From: Patescibacteria group bacterium
Lineage (GTDB): Bacteria; Patescibacteriota; Gracilibacteria; UBA1369
Assembly: GCA_963169815.1 (NCBI GenBank)
Contig: CAUJDC010000039.1
Span: 1-48,549 of the forward strand
DNA: 48,549 bases
Reading direction: 5' to 3'
The position numbers were made by a program, and so were the translations under genes. Of the stretch, positions 16,002 through 24,067 are shown piece by piece. The notes below the pieces were generated by a model. The model worked only from the letters and a program-made list of their open reading frames with translations, had not been told where the DNA came from and made no database searches. The first letter of the stretch is position 1, and every line of letters begins with the position of its first letter.

Positions 16002-16418
16002 ATGTATAAAATTTTTGCCGCCTGCAAAGCATTTGTTAATTATAATGGCAAAATTCTGATTTTGCGCGAGTCCGGAAAATACGAGGATGGAACCAATGTT
16101 GGCCGCTATGACATACCAGGAGGACGCGTTCAGCCTGGTGAAAGTTTTGACCAAGGTTTGATTCGTGAGATCAAAGAAGAAACCGGATTAGATGTAGAAA
16201 TTGGCCGACCATTTGCAGTAGTTGAATGGCGACCAGTGGTGCGAGACGAACAATGACAGATAGTAGCAACTTTCTTTGAGTGCAAAGCTAAAACTGATCA
16301 GGTGGTTTTGAGCGGAGATCATGATAATTTTATTTGGATTGATCCCAAAGATTTTGCGAATTATCCAATCATTGCCAATATGAAAGGAGCTTTTGAGGAC
16401 TATGTGAAATTAAATTAA
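16002..16418 (+). pseudogene. NUDIX hydrolase interrupted by in-frame TGA
   Basis: The ORF track ends this gene at TGA 16254-16256, but the same frame continues for 53 more codons (QIVATFFECKAKT, HDNFIWIDPKDF, MKGAFEDYVKLN) to a TAA. The continuation has the normal C-terminal features of a NUDIX fold. The Nudix box is perfect (GGRVQPGESFDQGL then REIKEETG). The likely start is ATG 16002 (MYKIFAACKAFV); ATG 15969 is an alternative. The stop falls where a Trp (TGG) would be natural (DEQ-x-QIVATFF). Possible explanations are a recent nonsense mutation, an assembly error, or rare UGA decoding. The intact form would be a 138-residue nucleotide-pyrophosphate hydrolase. Confidence 0.75.
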
Positions 16419-16422
16419 TCAT

Positions 16423-17037
16423 ATGAAAAAATTAAAAATTGAAGTGCCAAGCACATCTCGTCTAGAAGCATTTAGCGACGGCATACTAGCCTTTGTAGCC
16501 ACACTGATGGTGGCAAGTCTAGATATACCAAAATTTCTGTCCAATGGCTTTGGAGAATTCACGGACTACTTGGGAGACTTGATGCCCAGACTGGGAATTT
16601 TTGCTTTTAGTTTTTTTACGATTTGCGTGATTTGGGTGAATCATCATCATTTCTTTCATCAGCTGAAAAAAATTAATTGGCAGATTTTATGGCTAAATAA
16701 TTTGATGCTTTTTTTCATAACTTTGATTCCATTTATTACGGCTACAGTAGCTGAGAAACCAATGTCGGCCATTCCTCTGCTAATTTATGGCCTAACTATG
16801 TCGCTAGTTTCAGCTTTCTTTTGGGCGATGGTTCATCAGGCTTTTTTGAAAACGAATTTGCTAGATGAAGACTACGACTTGAAATCGAGAAAAAGAGAAG
16901 TTAATAAAGGTATGATAGCCACAATTTCTTATCTGGCGGCTGGTCTATTATCTCTAATAAGCCCAGTAATTGGGCTGATACTGGTAGTCTTAATCCCCTT
17001 CTATTTCTTCGTGCCAACTATAGTTGCTGCTGATTAG
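16423..17037 (+). CDS. TMEM175/DUF1211-family membrane protein (putative K+ channel)
   Basis: A 204-residue integral membrane protein with six hydrophobic segments. Segment 1 carries the family signature RLEAFSDGILAFVATLM (R13...FSDG), and the second helix has the conserved VIWVNHHHFFH. Bacterial TMEM175 homologues are potassium-selective channels of this size, assembled as tetramers. It starts 4 nt after the TAA of the broken NUDIX frame, so it may share that transcript. Its 3' end overlaps the convergent CAP gene by 20 nt. Confidence 0.82.
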   Translation: MKKLKIEVPSTSRLEAFSDGILAFVATLMVASLDIPKFLSNGFGEFTDYLGDLMPRLGIFAFSFFTICVIWVNHHHFFHQLKKINWQILWLNNLMLFFITLIPFITATVAEKPMSAIPLLIYGLTMSLVSAFFWAMVHQAFLKTNLLDEDYDLKSRKREVNKGMIATISYLAAGLLSLISPVIGLILVVLIPFYFFVPTIVAAD

Positions 17038-17521
17038 GTTTTCCGAAGAATTGAACGACATAAGTTGCCTCTTCACCTTTATAGAACCCTTTAGCCGTGG
17101 CGATACCGACTTCAGTGTATTTTTTATTCAAGATATTCTCGCGATGCTTTGGTGAATTCATCCAGGCTTTGTCGACATCAGCAGATTCAGTAAAGTTCAC
17201 GGCCAGATTTTCACCAGCAGAACGATAGTCATATTCAACCTGATCTAGCCAATACCAGGGAGGGTTGCCTTCTGGAGTGTAATGTGAGAAATAACCTCGT
17301 TTAGCCATATCGTTAGCCTTTAATTGAGCCGCTTTTTGCAATTTAGGGCTTATCTCCAGTAAAGGTATTTTGGCCTCTTCCCGTTCGGAATTAGAAAGTC
17401 CAACCAGTGCTGAAGGCAGTACCAAAGTCATTAATTCATGACGTAGAGGTAAAACCATCAAAGCAGATGCTCCGAGAGCAAGTGCCAAAAATCCTGAAAT
17501 GAGAAGAGTTTTTTTGTTCAT
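17018..17521 (-). CDS. Secreted CAP/SCP-domain protein (YkwD-like)
   Basis: 167 residues. An N-terminal hydrophobic signal or anchor (about residues 5-25) is followed by a CAP domain. Family landmarks are LQKAAQLKANDMAKRGYFSHYTPEG (CAP helix with the conserved His), SAGENLAV, AWMNSPKHRENILNKKYTEVGIA and YVVQFFGKP. Such bacterial CAP proteins are extracellular; biochemical roles are mostly unknown. It is convergent with the TMEM175-like gene and overlaps its end. A strong terminator hairpin lies 37 nt upstream of its start. Confidence 0.85.
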   Translation of the reverse strand: MNKKTLLISGFLALALGASALMVLPLRHELMTLVLPSALVGLSNSEREEAKIPLLEISPKLQKAAQLKANDMAKRGYFSHYTPEGNPPWYWLDQVEYDYRSAGENLAVNFTESADVDKAWMNSPKHRENILNKKYTEVGIATAKGFYKGEEATYVVQFFGKPNQQQL

Positions 17522-17557
17522 CCCAGTATTTTACCATTTTTGGGTTTGATAATCAAA

Positions 17558-17581
17558 AAGCCCGGCCGTATGGCCGGGCTT
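17558..17581. terminator. G+C-rich hairpin terminator
   Basis: The perfect inverted repeat AAGCCCGGCC-GTAT-GGCCGGGCTT lies between the secreted protein gene ending at 17602 (minus strand) and the CAP gene. On the minus strand it is followed by TTT, so it terminates the 17602-18915 transcript. Confidence 0.8.
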
Positions 17582-17601
17582 AAGATCTGATTAACTAATG
17601 C

Positions 17602-18915
17602 TTAGCGAAGTTCTGGCATTGGAAGATTGAGGGAAGCACACATGATGTTGTTGATACGGCGCTTAGTTGTTTTGTAGACATAACCTGTACCTTTTTTGCT
17701 GATCTTGATGCCTGCTAGTGACCATGGGCTTAAAACTTCGCCACTTTCCTTTACCTGGAAAGCCTTAACTGCGTTGAAAGATTTGAGATCATATTTACCA
17801 GTTACTTCGAGACCTGCGTTCATATATTGGTTAAGGAATCGCTGTAATTTCTTTACATCCTCAACATTATTTTTACGACCGTATTTGATGTAAGAATTGA
17901 GATAAGGAGTACAAGCAGCTGGCTGTTCCTGAACAACTGGTTTTGGAGCTTCTGGCTTGTCGATTGTTTCACCGAGCACTTCTCCTGCTGCTGGCGTAGT
18001 TACTACTGGAGGATTTGGTGCAGTTGGGGATGGAGTAGTAGGAGCTGGACTTCCACCACAAGCTGAGCCAGAACAAGATGGTGCACCGAAACTTGCACTA
18101 CCACCACTTCCGCCACCTCCACCTGACTTGTCATCAAAAGTAATTACACAAGTGCGATATTCAGCCAAACCAATTGTGCCTGAGCAGTTTTCGCCGATTA
18201 GAGTTGAGTAATTGGAAAGACCTGAAGAAGTTACTGAATAACTTCCAGCATCAAGCGTAATTGCATAACCTTTCCCTGACACACCATTGAAATTGGCATC
18301 AGATGGGTCAGTTGCTGTGACGTGAATTGGGAAACTTGACGCCGAAGAACTGCCACCGTTGTCATTAATCACCTCAACAACAACATTCAGATTGGCCGCG
18401 ATATCGTTGTTAGTAATAGTACAAATCTTAGAAGATTCACCGTCCATCGTCACCTGCCCTTCAGCATTACAATCACCACTGAAAGTTGTGCTGTATTTAG
18501 CTTCTTCACTTTCGCTTGGGTAGCTTTCAGAGACGCTGTATGTGCCGGCAGAGAATTCATTAGCTTCGCCTGAATAAACTTGAGATTCACCTACATAATA
18601 GTTGAAATCAGTTACTTCAGCTGTACCACCATTATCCTGAATCAATTCTTTGATCACTGTAAGAGTTGGACCTTCTGAAGTCGGAACACATGTTTCAGTT
18701 ACTTCACATGGAATCTCTGGGATTGGAGGAAGACATTCCGGTGCGGTTGGATTCATTTCACATGGTGAAATGGGAGGTACTGGAGGAAATTCTGTACATT
18801 CTGGCAACTCTGGATTCATCTCACATGGAGTTGCTTCTTGGGCAGACACAGCCAAACTTGGAATTAGCAAAAAAGCCAATAAGAAGCTGGCCGTAATTTT
18901 CTTGATTAAATTCAT
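17602..18915 (-). CDS. Secreted multidomain protein: Cys-Pro repeats, two prealbumin-like domains, peptidoglycan-binding-like C-terminus
   Basis: 437 residues with a clear signal peptide (residues 1-26, ending SAQEA). Residues 30-76 hold a repeated Pro/Cys motif (PCEMNPELPEC, PCEMNPTAPEC). Two beta-sandwich units of prealbumin/SpaA-like type follow (about 84-170 and 172-262), recognisable by the repeated phrase NDNGG/QDNGG and Cys pairs such as SGDC...ICTITN and GENC...TCVITF. Next comes a Gly/Ser- and Pro/Thr-rich linker (264-333). A C-terminal domain (335-432) resembles PG_binding_1 (VEDVKKLQRFLNQYMNAGLEVTGKYD). The arrangement suggests a cell-surface protein anchored through peptidoglycan, with the Cys residues forming disulfides. 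The biological role is unknown. The gene is monocistronic, with hairpins on both sides. Confidence 0.75.
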   Translation of the reverse strand: MNLIKKITASFLLAFLLIPSLAVSAQEATPCEMNPELPECTEFPPVPPISPCEMNPTAPECLPPIPEIPCEVTETCVPTSEGPTLTVIKELIQDNGGTAEVTDFNYYVGESQVYSGEANEFSAGTYSVSESYPSESEEAKYSTTFSGDCNAEGQVTMDGESSKICTITNNDIAANLNVVVEVINDNGGSSSASSFPIHVTATDPSDANFNGVSGKGYAITLDAGSYSVTSSGLSNYSTLIGENCSGTIGLAEYRTCVITFDDKSGGGGGSGGSASFGAPSCSGSACGGSPAPTTPSPTAPNPPVVTTPAAGEVLGETIDKPEAPKPVVQEQPAACTPYLNSYIKYGRKNNVEDVKKLQRFLNQYMNAGLEVTGKYDLKSFNAVKAFQVKESGEVLSPWSLAGIKISKKGTGYVYKTTKRRINNIMCASLNLPMPELR

Positions 18916-18986
18916 TATATTTTTTAATTATTATTGCCAAAACAACTTATCATTTTTCTGCTAAATTACAAGTCAGCATCAAAAAA

Positions 18987-19020
18987 GCAAACCTCCAACT
19001 GGTCAGAATTGGAGGTTTGC
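18987..19020 (-). terminator. Rho-independent terminator of the 19051-19731 gene
   Basis: A perfect 12-bp stem GCAAACCTCCAA/TTGGAGGTTTGC with a 10-nt loop is followed on the minus strand by six Ts. Confidence 0.85.
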
Positions 19021-19050
19021 GGGGGATCGTAACTCTTTTAAAGATGTTAC

Positions 19051-19731
19051 TTAAGAATTTGGAGCTGAATCGTCCTCAGCAGGGTCGCCTTCGTGATGGG
19101 CAGGCAGAGTTATACCGTTAGCTTTGAGAATTTGGTCTACTTTGGCACGATCTCCAGCTTTCATAGCGGCCTTCAGTTCAGTTTTGGCAGTAGCCGGGAG
19201 CTCTTTGAAGAAAGGAGGTTCAGGCATATTAATGCCATTAGCTTCTAGTATTGAGCGCACCTTTTCCGGATCTTTTGATTCGTGAGCAGCCTTGAGTTCA
19301 GCCTTAACTGAATCAGACAACTTATCGATTTGAGCTTTTAGTTCGCCACGAAACTCTTGGCGCATTTCACGTCTCATTTCTCTTTTCATTTTTCCTGGTG
19401 TAGGGAGGCCTAATTTCTGGCCAAGCTCTTTAGCTTTGGCGAAATCTTTTGCTTCTAGGGCGGCTTCTATCTCTTTTAATGTCGGGAAATTTTCAGCAGT
19501 GATTTTTTCTAGAACTTTGTCGTGACCCTGTGCTTTTTCATAAGCAGCCCAGGCATTGTAATCGCCTGCTTTGACTAATTTGGTCTCTTCGGCCCGGACC
19601 GTGGGATCAAATCGCAAATAATTTTTTTTAGTTTTGGTAGTGTCAGTGCTTTGCGCACCAACTACTGCCGCACCAACGGATATTGCTACTAAAGCGCCAG
19701 ATAGAATTTTAGTGGGAAGACTTAATTTCAT
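19051..19731 (-). CDS. Secreted helical-repeat protein
   Basis: 226 residues with a signal peptide (1-26). The mature part is almost entirely charged helix, with a degenerate helical-hairpin repeat of about 28 residues: KEIEAALEAKDFAKAKELGQKLGLP (86-110, in part), AELKAAHESKDPEKVRSILEANGI (145-167) and TELKAAMKAGDRAKVDQILKANGI (184-207). Residues 114-135 form a highly basic helix (KMKREMRREMRQEF), which could bind nucleic acid or an acidic surface. The C-terminus is acidic. No family is recognised with confidence. It is probably extracytoplasmic and monocistronic, with its own terminator. Confidence 0.7.
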   Translation of the reverse strand: MKLSLPTKILSGALVAISVGAAVVGAQSTDTTKTKKNYLRFDPTVRAEETKLVKAGDYNAWAAYEKAQGHDKVLEKITAENFPTLKEIEAALEAKDFAKAKELGQKLGLPTPGKMKREMRREMRQEFRGELKAQIDKLSDSVKAELKAAHESKDPEKVRSILEANGINMPEPPFFKELPATAKTELKAAMKAGDRAKVDQILKANGITLPAHHEGDPAEDDSAPNS

Positions 19732-19819
19732 ATTTTAATTTTAAGGATAAATTTGAAGAAGTTACCATGGTTGCTTCACATGGTTGATACAAAGATAGAC
19801 AAAACTTTATTACAAAAAA

Positions 19820-20440
19820 TTATTTTCTTTCTTTAAAGTGCATCAGAATGAGAAAGCTCAGAATTGCAGCGAAGAAACACCAGACTGAAAAGAGTCCCTG
19901 AAAATAGAAAACAAAACTAACCAAATAAGCTATACCCAAGGAAAGCCCAAAAAAATTGAGCCAGCGGCTTGAACTAAGTAGCGGCGGCAAAACAGTAGCA
20001 AAAAGATAGAGCGCCATTACATAATGCTCGCCGAATACATTATAGTAGTACTCAATGTGATTGCAGCAATTGCTGTCGAAGTGCAGCGGATTGGTAATCA
20101 GGAAAAAAGTTAAATATACTGAAACCAATAAGCCCAGTGGAATTAAGTAAAGAATTTGTCGACGCGACCTTTCGGAGGTCTCTTGCATGTAGAAGGCGTA
20201 CGGAACAACCGCAGGCCAAAGTAAAAAAGCAATGATGACAAAGGCATAGGCAAAATAAACTTGCCAATTCGTCCCATTTCCCAGCCAAACAAAACCTTCA
20301 ATGAGTTGTTGCGCAGAAAAAATAAAAGGTATGATCGCCAGAGGTAAATCAGTACTGTAAAGAAGCTTAGGCCTATTGGTAAGACCAAGGCCTGCCAGGG
20401 TTCCACCCGCTATAAAACTGGCTGGTGCAGAAAAACACAT
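19820..20440 (-). CDS. Multi-pass membrane protein (MCFSA-type, DUF6629-like)
   Basis: A 206-residue integral membrane protein with about seven hydrophobic helices. It starts MCFSAPASFIAGGTLAGLG, an opening I associate with an uncharacterised membrane family (DUF6629-like; the name is from memory). Other notable residues are QQLIEGFVW and a Cys/His-containing loop (HFDSNCCNHIEYYY). No transport or catalytic signature is evident. It is alone on the minus strand between the helical-repeat gene and tRNA-Leu. Confidence 0.65.
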   Translation of the reverse strand: MCFSAPASFIAGGTLAGLGLTNRPKLLYSTDLPLAIIPFIFSAQQLIEGFVWLGNGTNWQVYFAYAFVIIAFLLWPAVVPYAFYMQETSERSRRQILYLIPLGLLVSVYLTFFLITNPLHFDSNCCNHIEYYYNVFGEHYVMALYLFATVLPPLLSSSRWLNFFGLSLGIAYLVSFVFYFQGLFSVWCFFAAILSFLILMHFKERK

Positions 20441-20549
20441 AAGTTTATTTATTTTTCATGTTAACTTTAGCACAAAAAGACCAGATCTTTCCAATTTGAG
20501 TTTGAAAAAATTGATCAATTCAATTAGATTCTTAGCGTTTATTAAATAG

Positions 20550-20636
20550 GCTCGGGTGGCGAAACTGGCAGACGCGCTACGTTCAGGTCGTAGTGATCGC
20601 AAGATCATGGAGGTTCAAGTCCTCTCCCGAGCACCA
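20550..20636 (+). tRNA. tRNA-Leu (anticodon CAG)
   Basis: The acceptor stem GCTCGGG/CCCGAGC pairs fully, with discriminator A and encoded CCA. The anticodon stem CTACG/CGTAG holds the loop TTCAGGT, anticodon CAG. A long variable arm (TGATC-GCAA-GATCA) is typical of class II tRNA-Leu, and the T arm contains GGTTCAAGTCC. No integrase or obvious attachment duplicate lies beside it. Confidence 0.96.
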
Positions 20637-20724
20637 AAAAAACTAAAGTCGTTTTAATGCTCTCCAGTGCGTCTCTCTATTCGATCATCCTCTGCTGCTC
20701 TTCTATTTAGATTATTTGGATCTA

Positions 20725-22095
20725 TCATCTATTTATTATGTTGATGTTGCTATCCCTTGTCTTAAGAGTTTTAGGGTCAGTTTGAGTGACTAAAATAGCC
20801 AATGTATTTTCTTTGATTCGGTCATTAATTTCCTTATCCGAAGCTATAAGCTCACGGAGTTTATCAAAAACAGCGGCAATTTTATAATTACGTGCTGGGA
20901 CGTCCAGGTGAAGCATGGCTGGCTTGTCGGGATGATGTTTGAGATAATTCTTATCGACAATACCTAGCAGTAGCTTAAGATGGTCCAAAATCAATTCTGG
21001 ACTGTCGGTCCAGGAAATCTCAAGGGCACTGCGGCCTTTTAGAGTATGAGCGAAGTGTGTTTGACTAACTCTGACTATTTGTTCATCGTGCTCCTCAACA
21101 TCAATATTTAAGTGATTTTTTTGGTAATTTTGGGTTACTCCGGATTGATCAACTTTTGGTGGATTGAATTTGGCAGCCTGATCAAACATTTTCTGATGTT
21201 TGGAACGATACTCTTGCGTAACTCTAGTTTGATCCAAAAAACTTCCACTGTAAACATTCCCACCCTCAACCGTATCATGGCCAGTTCGATAAATACGGAA
21301 GTCTCCAGCTTTGTACTCTTTGGGATATTTTTCTTTAAGCCAGGAATCGAGTAAAAACACATTTTTAATTGTTTCTGCCTGGGCTTGGTTAAAATCGCTA
21401 CAATGAGCGCCGCAGCCATGATGAGGAAATTCTTTACCATGGAAATGCGCCTGGAATTCGAAGTCTAACTTCGCTAGTACTGGTTGGGTAGTTTTGCGTT
21501 TGAGAAACTCTTTTATTTTTTGACCAAATATCATATCCAATCTCTCATAGGCTTTTTTCTTGAGTTCAAGGTCAGAAAGCAACTTATGTGCTAATTGATC
21601 TTGGTCAAGCCCAGACTCAATTTCAGGGACGATAATTAGCCCAACATACGGCAACCACTCAATGGCATAGCGACCAGTCAACTGCTCTCTCTTCATAAAA
21701 AGTGTTGGTGCATTACGACCATCGGCGCATTCTACCAATATTCGACTTTGTTTTTTACTTGGCAATTCAGGATCATCAGGATAAAATTCCAGCGGCGATC
21801 TGTTATAAATCTGCTTTTCTCTAGCCCAAACTTGATTCACCTCCTGATCATGCTTAGCAAATTCCTGAGATGACTCAAACCCTTCTTTTGGCTGATCATT
21901 TTCCATATCAATATAAAGTCCTAATTGGTTTCTGGCTTCAATAACTATAGGAACTACCAGTTTTTGAGTAGCAGGCTTGACCCTTTCTAGATGCAAATCT
22001 CTAGCGATATGTTTTAGTTTTAATAGACCTACTTTGTGCTTAGGCTGAACTGGCTCTTGTTCTGGCAATGATTCTGCATGTGCTAAATTAGACAT
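20725..22095 (-). CDS. Uncharacterised protein with carbonic-anhydrase-like metal motifs
   Basis: 456 residues with no signal peptide or membrane segment. Two motifs stand out: VECADGRNAP (Cys123-x-Asp125-x-Arg127) and HHGCGAHCSD (His225/His226, Cys228, Cys232). The C-x-D-x-R plus H-x-C/H-x2-C layout is the zinc site of beta-class and carboxysomal (CsoSCA) carbonic anhydrases. The approximately 100 residues between the motifs are more than in standard beta enzymes, and the flanks are unfamiliar. A zinc enzyme is therefore likely, but carbonic anhydrase activity is only suggested. Later His-rich stretches (YRTGHDTVEGG, THFAHTLKG) may add to the site. It ends in TGA followed at once by TAG. It stands alone, downstream of and opposite to tRNA-Leu. 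Confidence 0.5.
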   Translation of the reverse strand: MSNLAHAESLPEQEPVQPKHKVGLLKLKHIARDLHLERVKPATQKLVVPIVIEARNQLGLYIDMENDQPKEGFESSQEFAKHDQEVNQVWAREKQIYNRSPLEFYPDDPELPSKKQSRILVECADGRNAPTLFMKREQLTGRYAIEWLPYVGLIIVPEIESGLDQDQLAHKLLSDLELKKKAYERLDMIFGQKIKEFLKRKTTQPVLAKLDFEFQAHFHGKEFPHHGCGAHCSDFNQAQAETIKNVFLLDSWLKEKYPKEYKAGDFRIYRTGHDTVEGGNVYSGSFLDQTRVTQEYRSKHQKMFDQAAKFNPPKVDQSGVTQNYQKNHLNIDVEEHDEQIVRVSQTHFAHTLKGRSALEISWTDSPELILDHLKLLLGIVDKNYLKHHPDKPAMLHLDVPARNYKIAAVFDKLRELIASDKEINDRIKENTLAILVTQTDPKTLKTRDSNINIINR

Positions 22096-22162
22096 ATTTT
22101 TCTAATAAATATCTAATTATTGTAACACTTTTGCTGTCTTTTTGATATCCATAATTAGATGA

Positions 22163-22181
22163 AGCGATGCTTGATTTATCA
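22163..22181 (-). repeat. 19-nt exact copy of the rhodanese 5' end (gene remnant)
   Basis: AGCGATGCTTGATTTATCA is identical to 39641-39659, the start of the rhodanese gene. On the minus strand similarity appears to continue with gaps for some 30 nt. The remnant has TTG where the intact gene has ATG and soon hits a stop. It lies between two unrelated genes. Confidence 0.4.
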
Positions 22182-22217
22182 AAAAGTTAGCTGCGAGAAA
22201 TCAGAGTTTGCTAAGAC

Positions 22218-23531
22218 CTAAGGAGTAGTTTCAGTAGTACTGCTAGTTGTCGTGTCTGCTGTGCCATAGGTAGTTGTTTCTAAACCTTCAATATTTGTTG
22301 TTAAAGAAGCAATCATCACTTGAAGAGTTGCTTCATCTACAGCCGCTCCTGTTAAGCGATAAACACGGCTGGAATTATTGATTTTGGCTGAGAATTGGAG
22401 ACGTCCATCCTCGAGAGTCACCTTCTTAAACATAAAGCCACTGTATTCTTGATTAGCTGCAAAGTCTTTGTCGTCAGGAAGCAATTCCAAAACGACCTGT
22501 GCGACATTTTCTGACAAATCCTTTGGACCGAAACCATAAGTGCGGATAGCGGTTTTATCAGTGCTATCAATGTTGCTATAGAACCAGTTACGAGGATATT
22601 GAATGGCAAATTTATAACTTGTACTTACATATATTCCAAAGTCTTTTGCAATTTCTGGAGCTGGACTTGAAGTATCATCAGTGGCTGGGGTTGTAGGTTT
22701 AACTTGTTTGAGGAAATTCCCATAACGACGAATAATTTCAGCTGCTCGGCCACGAGTCAAAGGTTCAGCAGGTCTAATATTATTGCTAGTGTCCGCATCT
22801 ACCAAGCCGTTAATTTTAGCGAAGTTTACATATTTAGAATACCATTCCCCTGGTCTAACATCACCGTAAGGGATTTGAGAAAGATTGGTTTTGGATAAAT
22901 CTGCCTTTTGAGCAATTTCCAACATCTTGAGGAATTCAACTAAATTTACTGATTGAGCAGGCTTGAAGCTGCCATCAGGATATCCTCCGACGATTTCCAG
23001 GAAAACGGCGCGATTGAGATAGCTAGTGTACCAAGTGCTTTTCTCAATATCAGTGAAGCTGGCAGGTGCGACACCAGTATTTAAATCAATTGAAGCCAAT
23101 TCGAAAATTAGTTTCAGGGCTTCCACACGGTTTAGTGGTTGATCTGGGCGGAAAGTATTATCTGGATAGCCCTTTAAGAGCCCCTGATAACGCAGCAGGA
23201 TGATAGCGTTATAATAGGGATGATCGACAGACACATCAGAGAAATCTTCAAAAGCTTTTTCTGTTTTAGTCTCAGTTTTGAGTGTTGAAGTTGCAGTAGT
23301 GCCGCTAGTAGTGGAACTTGTGTCACCGCTTTCTGCTGGTTGAGTAGAAGTTTCTGTACTGGTTGAAGTTGTAGTAGTGTCGCTAGTAGTGGAACTTGTA
23401 TCACCGTTTTCTGCTGGTTGTGTAGAAGTTTCTGTACTACCAGTAACTGGAGGCAATTCATCATAAGCAGCTAGAGCTGTTTGGGTGAGCAAAGCTGTGA
23501 TGAATAAAATAGAAATTATTTTTTTAGACAT
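22218..23531 (-). CDS. Secreted three-SLH-domain surface protein
   Basis: 437 residues with a signal peptide (1-22, ending ALAAY). Residues 30-90 are a Thr/Ser-rich stalk containing a near-perfect duplication (TETSTQPAENGDTSSTTS / TETSTQPAESGDTSSTTS). Three SLH domains follow: about 97-150 (FSDVSVDHPYYNAI, GYPDNTFRPDQPLNRVEALK), 158-210 (FTDIEKSTWY, GGYPDGSFKPAQSVNLVEFL) and 222-275 (YGDVRPGEWY, LTRGRAAEIIRRY). A C-terminal domain (about 298-420; YKFAIQYPRNWFYSN) resembles PsbP-like lipoprotein domains. SLH domains bind pyruvylated or other secondary cell-wall polymer, so the protein is anchored to the envelope. The substrate of the C-terminal part is unknown. Confidence 0.83.
   Translation of the reverse strand: MSKKIISILFITALLTQTALAAYDELPPVTGSTETSTQPAENGDTSSTTSDTTTTSTSTETSTQPAESGDTSSTTSGTTATSTLKTETKTEKAFEDFSDVSVDHPYYNAIILLRYQGLLKGYPDNTFRPDQPLNRVEALKLIFELASIDLNTGVAPASFTDIEKSTWYTSYLNRAVFLEIVGGYPDGSFKPAQSVNLVEFLKMLEIAQKADLSKTNLSQIPYGDVRPGEWYSKYVNFAKINGLVDADTSNNIRPAEPLTRGRAAEIIRRYGNFLKQVKPTTPATDDTSSPAPEIAKDFGIYVSTSYKFAIQYPRNWFYSNIDSTDKTAIRTYGFGPKDLSENVAQVVLELLPDDKDFAANQEYSGFMFKKVTLEDGRLQFSAKINNSSRVYRLTGAAVDEATLQVMIASLTTNIEGLETTTYGTADTTTSSTTETTP
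23293..23448. repeat. 78-bp direct tandem repeat within the SLH protein gene
   Basis: Two adjacent copies of a 78-bp unit (26 codons) differ at only a few positions. Both contain CGCTAGTAGTGGAACTTGT. They encode the Thr/Ser-rich stalk, and copy-number change would alter stalk length in frame. Confidence 0.75.
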
Positions 23532-23546
23532 ATTTGTTTTAATTTT

Positions 23547-23580
23547 AAATGGTCGAGTTCGTTGGAGAACTCGACCATTT
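23547..23580. terminator. Long hairpin between DoxX and the SLH gene
   Basis: A 14-bp perfect stem AAATGGTCGAGTTC/GAACTCGACCATTT has a 6-nt loop. It lies downstream of the DoxX gene on the minus strand and just upstream of the SLH gene. The following tract is only moderately T-rich, so it is a terminator or an RNA-stability hairpin. Confidence 0.65.
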
Positions 23581-23613
23581 GATAGTGAGCTCTCCTGCTC
23601 GTATTAGTTAAAT

Positions 23614-24021
23614 TTATTTTTTCTTACCAATCATGGCATCTACGGAATATTGGCCGGCACCTGATGCGCAAAGAGTTAAGAGTGATGTGAAGATCAACAT
23701 TACGTATTGAGTCATTTGGTTCGCTAAGCCGTCCTTGATGTGTACAGTCAAGAAAGCAACCACCATGATGAACATCAAAGGTAAAGTTGAAATGCAAGTG
23801 AATGCGCCAAGTACGACTAGGATACCAAAAATAAATTCAGAAAAAGATAATACCCAAGCCAGTACTACTGGTAGAGGGAAGTTCATACCAGTGAGCATTC
23901 CTTGCACCATTGCTGGGTTCTGCAATTTCATCCAGCCAGTATAAACAAAGATTCCGCCCACAACCAATCTGAGTAAAAGTTTGCTGAAACCTTTTAGTTT
24001 TTCACATTTTGCCATCATCAT
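23614..24021 (-). CDS. DoxX family membrane protein
   Basis: 135 residues, four membrane helices. The first helix has the family pattern LLLRLVVGGIFVYTGWMKLQNP, followed by LAWVLSFSEFIFGILVVLGAF and HIKDGLANQMTQYVMLIFTSLL. Three Met codons open the ORF; any could be the start, and none has a Shine-Dalgarno sequence. It is the second DoxX protein in the window, the first being at 15540. It lies between the SLH gene and pepF, separated from the former by a strong hairpin, so it is probably transcribed alone or with pepF. Confidence 0.8.
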   Translation of the reverse strand: MMMAKCEKLKGFSKLLLRLVVGGIFVYTGWMKLQNPAMVQGMLTGMNFPLPVVLAWVLSFSEFIFGILVVLGAFTCISTLPLMFIMVVAFLTVHIKDGLANQMTQYVMLIFTSLLTLCASGAGQYSVDAMIGKKK

Positions 24022-24067
24022 ACTGTTTTTTTGTTAAATTTTATTTTGTCCCATAATGGGAGTTTGA

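Noticed and set aside
18650-18964. Plus-strand ORF of 104 residues opposite the secreted protein gene
   Set aside because: Its Gly/His/Ser-rich sequence is the antisense of the Pro/Cys repeats, so it is a shadow.
24049-24061. Perfect palindrome TCCCATAATGGGA between the DoxX gene and pepF
   Set aside because: It is short, has no T run for a terminator and no second copy, so an operator cannot be supported.
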